This document shows, piece by piece, positions 45,501 through 48,026 of a stretch of 48,026 bases of DNA. This stretch comes from Candidatus Gastranaerophilales bacterium (GTDB lineage: Bacteria; Cyanobacteriota; Vampirovibrionia; Gastranaerophilales; Gastranaerophilaceae). The DNA lies in NCBI GenBank assembly GCA_944322885.1, contig CALUQH010000022.1, positions 1 to 48,026 on the forward strand, read 5' to 3'. The position numbers and the translations under genes were made by a program. The notes beneath the pieces were generated by a model, which made no database searches, was not told the origin of the DNA, and saw only the letters and a program-made list of their open reading frames with translations. How positions within the stretch are numbered: position 1 is the first letter of the stretch; each line of letters starts with the position of its first letter.

Positions 45501-46316
45501 ATGAGCGGTAGAGTTATCGTAATAACGTCCGGAAAGGGCGGTGTAGGAAAAACTACTACTAATGCTAATATCGGAACAGCCCTCGCAAAAGCCGGTAAAA
45601 AGGTAGTAATGATTGACACTGACTTAGGTTTAAGAAACTTAGATCTCTTGCTCGGATTAGAAAACAGAATTGTATACACAATAGTAGACGTTGTTGAAGA
45701 ACGCTGCAAATTAAAACAAGCATTGGTAAAAGACAAAAAAAATCCTAACCTGTGCCTTTTAGCTGCGGCTCAAACCCGTGACAAATCAGCTGTTACGGAA
45801 GAACAGCTCAAAGATATATGCGAAAAATTGAAAAAAGATTTTGATTTTATTCTTGTTGACTGCCCTGCCGGGATTGAACAAGGATTCCAAAATGCCGTTG
45901 CAGGTGCTTCCGAAGCTATTGTTGTTACGACTCCGGAAATGTCAGCAGTACGCGATGCCGATAGAATCATCGGACTTTTAGAAGCAAAAGAAGAAATCAA
46001 ATCTTACAAATTATTAATAAACAGAGTACGTCCAAACCTTATCAAATCAAATGATATGATGAGTGTAGATGATGTTGTGGAAATACTTTCAGCAGATTTA
46101 ATCGGAATAATTCCGGAAGATACAGGTATTATTACATCAACCAACAAAGGTGAACCTATTGTTAACGATGAAAAATCACTTGCCGGTAAAGCTTACAATA
46201 ACGTTGCAAGAAGAATTATCGGCGAAGATGTTCCGTTTTTGAATTTGGAAGAACCTCAAGGCGTAATCGCTAAAATTAAAAAGTTCTTCTCCGGCTTAAA
46301 GGGAAAGGAGAAGTAG
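45501..46316 (+). CDS. minD: Septum-site ATPase MinD
   Basis: A 271-residue deviant-Walker ATPase. VIVITSGKGGVGKTTTNANIG at the start has the signature Lys of the deviant P-loop, followed by DTDLGLRNLDLLLGLENRIVY, LVDCPAGIEQGF, and a C-terminal amphipathic membrane-targeting helix (GVIAKIKKFFSGLKGKEK). It cycles on and off the membrane and recruits MinC and MinE. AAAAGGAG precedes the ATG, 11 bases after the minC stop, and minE starts one base after its stop. Confidence 0.96.
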   Translation: MSGRVIVITSGKGGVGKTTTNANIGTALAKAGKKVVMIDTDLGLRNLDLLLGLENRIVYTIVDVVEERCKLKQALVKDKKNPNLCLLAAAQTRDKSAVTEEQLKDICEKLKKDFDFILVDCPAGIEQGFQNAVAGASEAIVVTTPEMSAVRDADRIIGLLEAKEEIKSYKLLINRVRPNLIKSNDMMSVDDVVEILSADLIGIIPEDTGIITSTNKGEPIVNDEKSLAGKAYNNVARRIIGEDVPFLNLEEPQGVIAKIKKFFSGLKGKEK

Positions 46317-46317
46317 G

Positions 46318-46812
46318 ATGATTTTAGCAAATTTATATAACAAAGTTTTAGGTTTTTTCCGCCAGACGGAAAAAGAAGCTGAAGAATCTTCAAAAGACAC
46401 GGCCCGCAATAGATTGCGTGTTGTCTTAATGCAGGACAGAACAAACCTTACACCCGAATTAATGGAAAGAATGAGACGTGAGCTTGTCGAACTTCTTTCC
46501 AAATATGTTGAAATGGACAAAGAAGCACTTGAACTTAATCTGGAACAAGACGGAGATCAGGTTGCACTAATGCTTTCAATACCGGTTATCAGAGCTAAAG
46601 ACGAAGAAGAAATTAAAGCAGCACTTGAAGCAGAAGATGAAAAAGAAGAAGAATCATCCGAAGAAGAAAATGACGAAGAAACCAAAGATAACCCTGAAGA
46701 TGATGAAAACCTTGACTCTGACGAAGATTCAGATAAAGACGAAGAAGGCGAAGATGATTCTGAAGAAGAAATTGAAAAATCAGATGAAACAAAAGAATCA
46801 GGTAATAATTAA
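46318..46812 (+). CDS. minE: Septum-site regulator MinE with long acidic tail
   Basis: A 164-residue protein. Residues 1-97 match MinE: an N-terminal membrane-binding helix (MILANLYNKVLGFFRQ), RNRLRVVLMQDRTNLTPELMERMRRELVELL as the MinD-contacting part, then the topological-specificity domain (YVEMDKEALELNLEQDGDQVALMLSIPV). Normal MinE is about 80-90 residues. Here a further 65 residues of almost pure Glu/Asp/Ser/Lys follow (EDDENLDSDEDSDKDEEG). The tail has no known MinE counterpart in my memory. It ends at a strong terminator at 46833-46868. Confidence 0.9.
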   Translation: MILANLYNKVLGFFRQTEKEAEESSKDTARNRLRVVLMQDRTNLTPELMERMRRELVELLSKYVEMDKEALELNLEQDGDQVALMLSIPVIRAKDEEEIKAALEAEDEKEEESSEEENDEETKDNPEDDENLDSDEDSDKDEEGEDDSEEEIEKSDETKESGNN

Positions 46813-46832
46813 TAACTCACGATTAATGTATC

Positions 46833-46868
46833 AAAAATAATGCCAAGTAAAAACTTGGCATTATTTTT
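46833..46868 (+). terminator. minCDE terminator
   Basis: Stem TAATGCCAAG / CTTGGCATTA extended by A-T pairs to 15 base pairs, loop TAAAAA, followed by a T-run. Confidence 0.93.
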
Positions 46869-46922
46869 CTATTGCAATATTTAATAAAAATATTTATAAT
46901 AAATAAAAAAGGAGGATGAAAC

Positions 46923-47665
46923 ATGTTTAAATTAAAAGCTTTTAGAGTGCCCCCCCCCCGACAAAACTAAACAGCAGTAAGGGTTTTACCTTAGCTGAAG
47001 TTTTAATTACACTGGGTATTATAGGGGTTGTAAGCGCAATGACTATTCCAGCTCTAATTAACAATACCCGAAACAAACAGCTTGAAACAGGACTAAAAAA
47101 CGGATATTCAACACTTAGCCAAGCTCTTTTAATGTATGAAAATGATAACGGAATGCCGATATCACCCGGTACACTAGGAAATGACGAATTAAAACCCATC
47201 CTGATGCAATATATAAAATCAGTCAAAGACTGCGGTCTCGGAACCGACACAGACAAAGCCTGTGTCCCGAACAAAGGCTTTGTCCAAGACCCTGATAACG
47301 TTCAGGATTCTTATATGACATTTAGCGGGAAATCCGGTATTGATTATGGCTGGTTTGATGACGGACAATTTATTATAAATAACGGGATGACTGTTTTACT
47401 TAATAATCCCGGCAGTGAACAGAACCAAGCAGTTACCATTTCCGTGGATGTTAATGGTTTCAACAAAAGACCAAACCGTTTAGGGCAAGACTTATTTATG
47501 TTTCAGATTAATAACACCGGAGCATTGGTGCCCATGGGAGTAAAAAATACTGCTTATAATACTGATGAATACTGTTCAAAAAGTGCATCAGGAACAATGA
47601 ACGGTGCCGCCTGTACCTACAAAGCTCTTTCAGAAAAAGATTTTTTCAAAAAATTACCGAAATAA
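46923..47665 (+). CDS. Pseudopilin-like protein, frame broken at a C10 tract (putatively phase-variable, OFF)
   Basis: The ATG at 46923 has a strong AAAGGAGG site. Its frame reads MFKLKAFRVPPPRQN and stops just after the C10 tract at 46950-46959. With 11 (or 8) C the frame continues as KLNSSKGFTLAEVLITLGIIGVV, a prepilin cleavage site and helix, followed by a pseudopilin body. No alternative start lies in the pilin frame before the cleavage site: an in-frame stop (TAG at 46943) precedes it. The first in-frame ATG is at 47039, inside the helix. The body shares DVNG ... PN ... G-D-F-F with the 16030 gene. It could be switchable or a homopolymer consensus error. Terminator at 47695. Confidence 0.78.
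46950..46959 (+). repeat. C10 homopolymer tract in coding region
   Basis: Ten C in the leader of the pseudopilin gene, flanked TG-C10-GACA, the same as on the plus strand at 16785-16800, which is the antisense strand of that other gene. Confidence 0.92.
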
Positions 47666-47694
47666 AATCAGCGTTAACAAATCTAAACAAATTT

Positions 47695-47727
47695 AAAATC
47701 CACTGTTGACAGTGGATTTTGTTTGTT
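47695..47727 (+). terminator. Intrinsic terminator
   Basis: AAAATCCACTG / CAGTGGATTTT with loop TTGA, followed by T-rich sequence. Confidence 0.88.
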
Positions 47728-47833
47728 TTACCATTGGTATGCTTGGAGTAATATATTTACAAAATCCGAAATATTTGTTGAATAGCACATTTCAAGCAGT
47801 GTATTACAATAATAAAAAGAAAAAGGAATACAA

Positions 47834-48026
47834 ATGGCAACTACACAAAGACAAAGAATCAGAGTTTGTTTGAAAGCTTATGATCACAAATTAATCGACG
47901 TATCTTCAGACAAAATCGTAGAAACAGCAAAAAGAACAGATGCTAAAGTAGCAGGCCCTATTCCTTTACCTACAAAAAGACGTATATATTGCGTTTTGCG
48001 TTCACCCCACGTAGATAAAAAATCCC
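47834..48026 (+). CDS. rpsJ: 30S ribosomal protein S10 (N-terminal fragment)
   Basis: The gene begins at ATG 47834, with AAAAGGAATA upstream, and runs off the right edge after about 64 residues. The translation [36 protein letters not shown] and [13 protein letters not shown] is the conserved S10 sequence. S10 is part of the small ribosomal subunit and a transcription antitermination partner (NusE). A possible promoter lies near 47778-47807 (TTGAAT, 18 bases, TATTAC), of low certainty. Confidence 0.96.
   Translation, partial: MATTQRQRIRVCLKAYDHKLIDVSSDKIVETAKRTDAKVAGPIPLPTKRRIYCVLRSPHVDKKS

Noticed and set aside
47039..47665. Short pseudopilin starting at 47039
   Set aside because: This start would remove the cleavage site and half the helix; the real start is at 46923 through the C10 tract.

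Overview
The window is a 48 kb, AT-rich, gene-dense stretch of a chromosome that most likely comes from a non-photosynthetic cyanobacterial relative (Melainabacteria / Gastranaerophilales type, often found in guts). This is inference from converging signs. The genes minC-minD-minE occur in the cyanobacterial order. The ATP synthase beta and epsilon genes stand alone as a pair, as in the split cyanobacterial atp locus. Ribosomal protein S1 has a cyanobacterial-style N-terminus. There is also a flagellar/type III export locus, a type II secretion/type IV pilus locus and pseudopilins with GFTLAEVLIT starts. No rRNA, tRNA, CRISPR array or intact insertion sequence was seen.

Layout. (1) 0-4.2 kb, minus strand: fliE, fliF, an atypical FliG-like gene, fliH and the start of flhA, i.e. 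the base of a flagellar or flagellum-derived export apparatus. (2) 4.3-7.3 kb: dCMP deaminase, a glycosyltransferase, and a purH whose cyclohydrolase active site looks degenerate. (3) 7.4-11 kb: five unfamiliar genes without Sec signals. Two of them are size variants of one helical-hairpin family and could be export substrates. (4) 11-17.8 kb: rpsA, a small conserved gene, valS, a thioredoxin-like exported protein, a pseudopilin interrupted by a G10 tract, and fabI. (5) 17.9-23.6 kb: a 610-residue coiled-coil/hydrophobic protein, then a 1258-residue adhesin with a secretion/beta-helix N-terminus, about 270 residues of Asp-Thr-type repeat and a C-terminal PilZ domain. (6) 23.8-27.8 kb: flippase, rimO, a small gene, an SDR enzyme. 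(7) 27.8-33.7 kb: a gspC/pilP-like, gspD, gspE, gspF operon. (8) 33.9-38.3 kb: uridine-kinase-like gene, a 390 bp element with terminal inverted repeats, atpD-atpC and a split chromate transporter. (9) 38.2-43.2 kb: comM/yifB, a family 9 glycosyltransferase, SDR, tcdA, secG, an NrtR-like regulator. (10) 43.4-48 kb: a lysozyme-fold protein, minCDE, a second pseudopilin interrupted by a C10 tract, and the start of rpsJ.

How the parts fit. Surface biology dominates: a type III-like export base with candidate substrates, a type II/IV machine whose ATPase carries a c-di-GMP-binding-type (MshEN) domain, a PilZ-tailed adhesin, and two pseudopilins. Both pseudopilins are out of frame by the same single nucleotide at a 10-base G/C tract just before the prepilin cleavage site. 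The strongest leads are those two putative phase-variable pseudopilins, the PilZ-tailed repeat adhesin, and the hairpin family near the fli genes.
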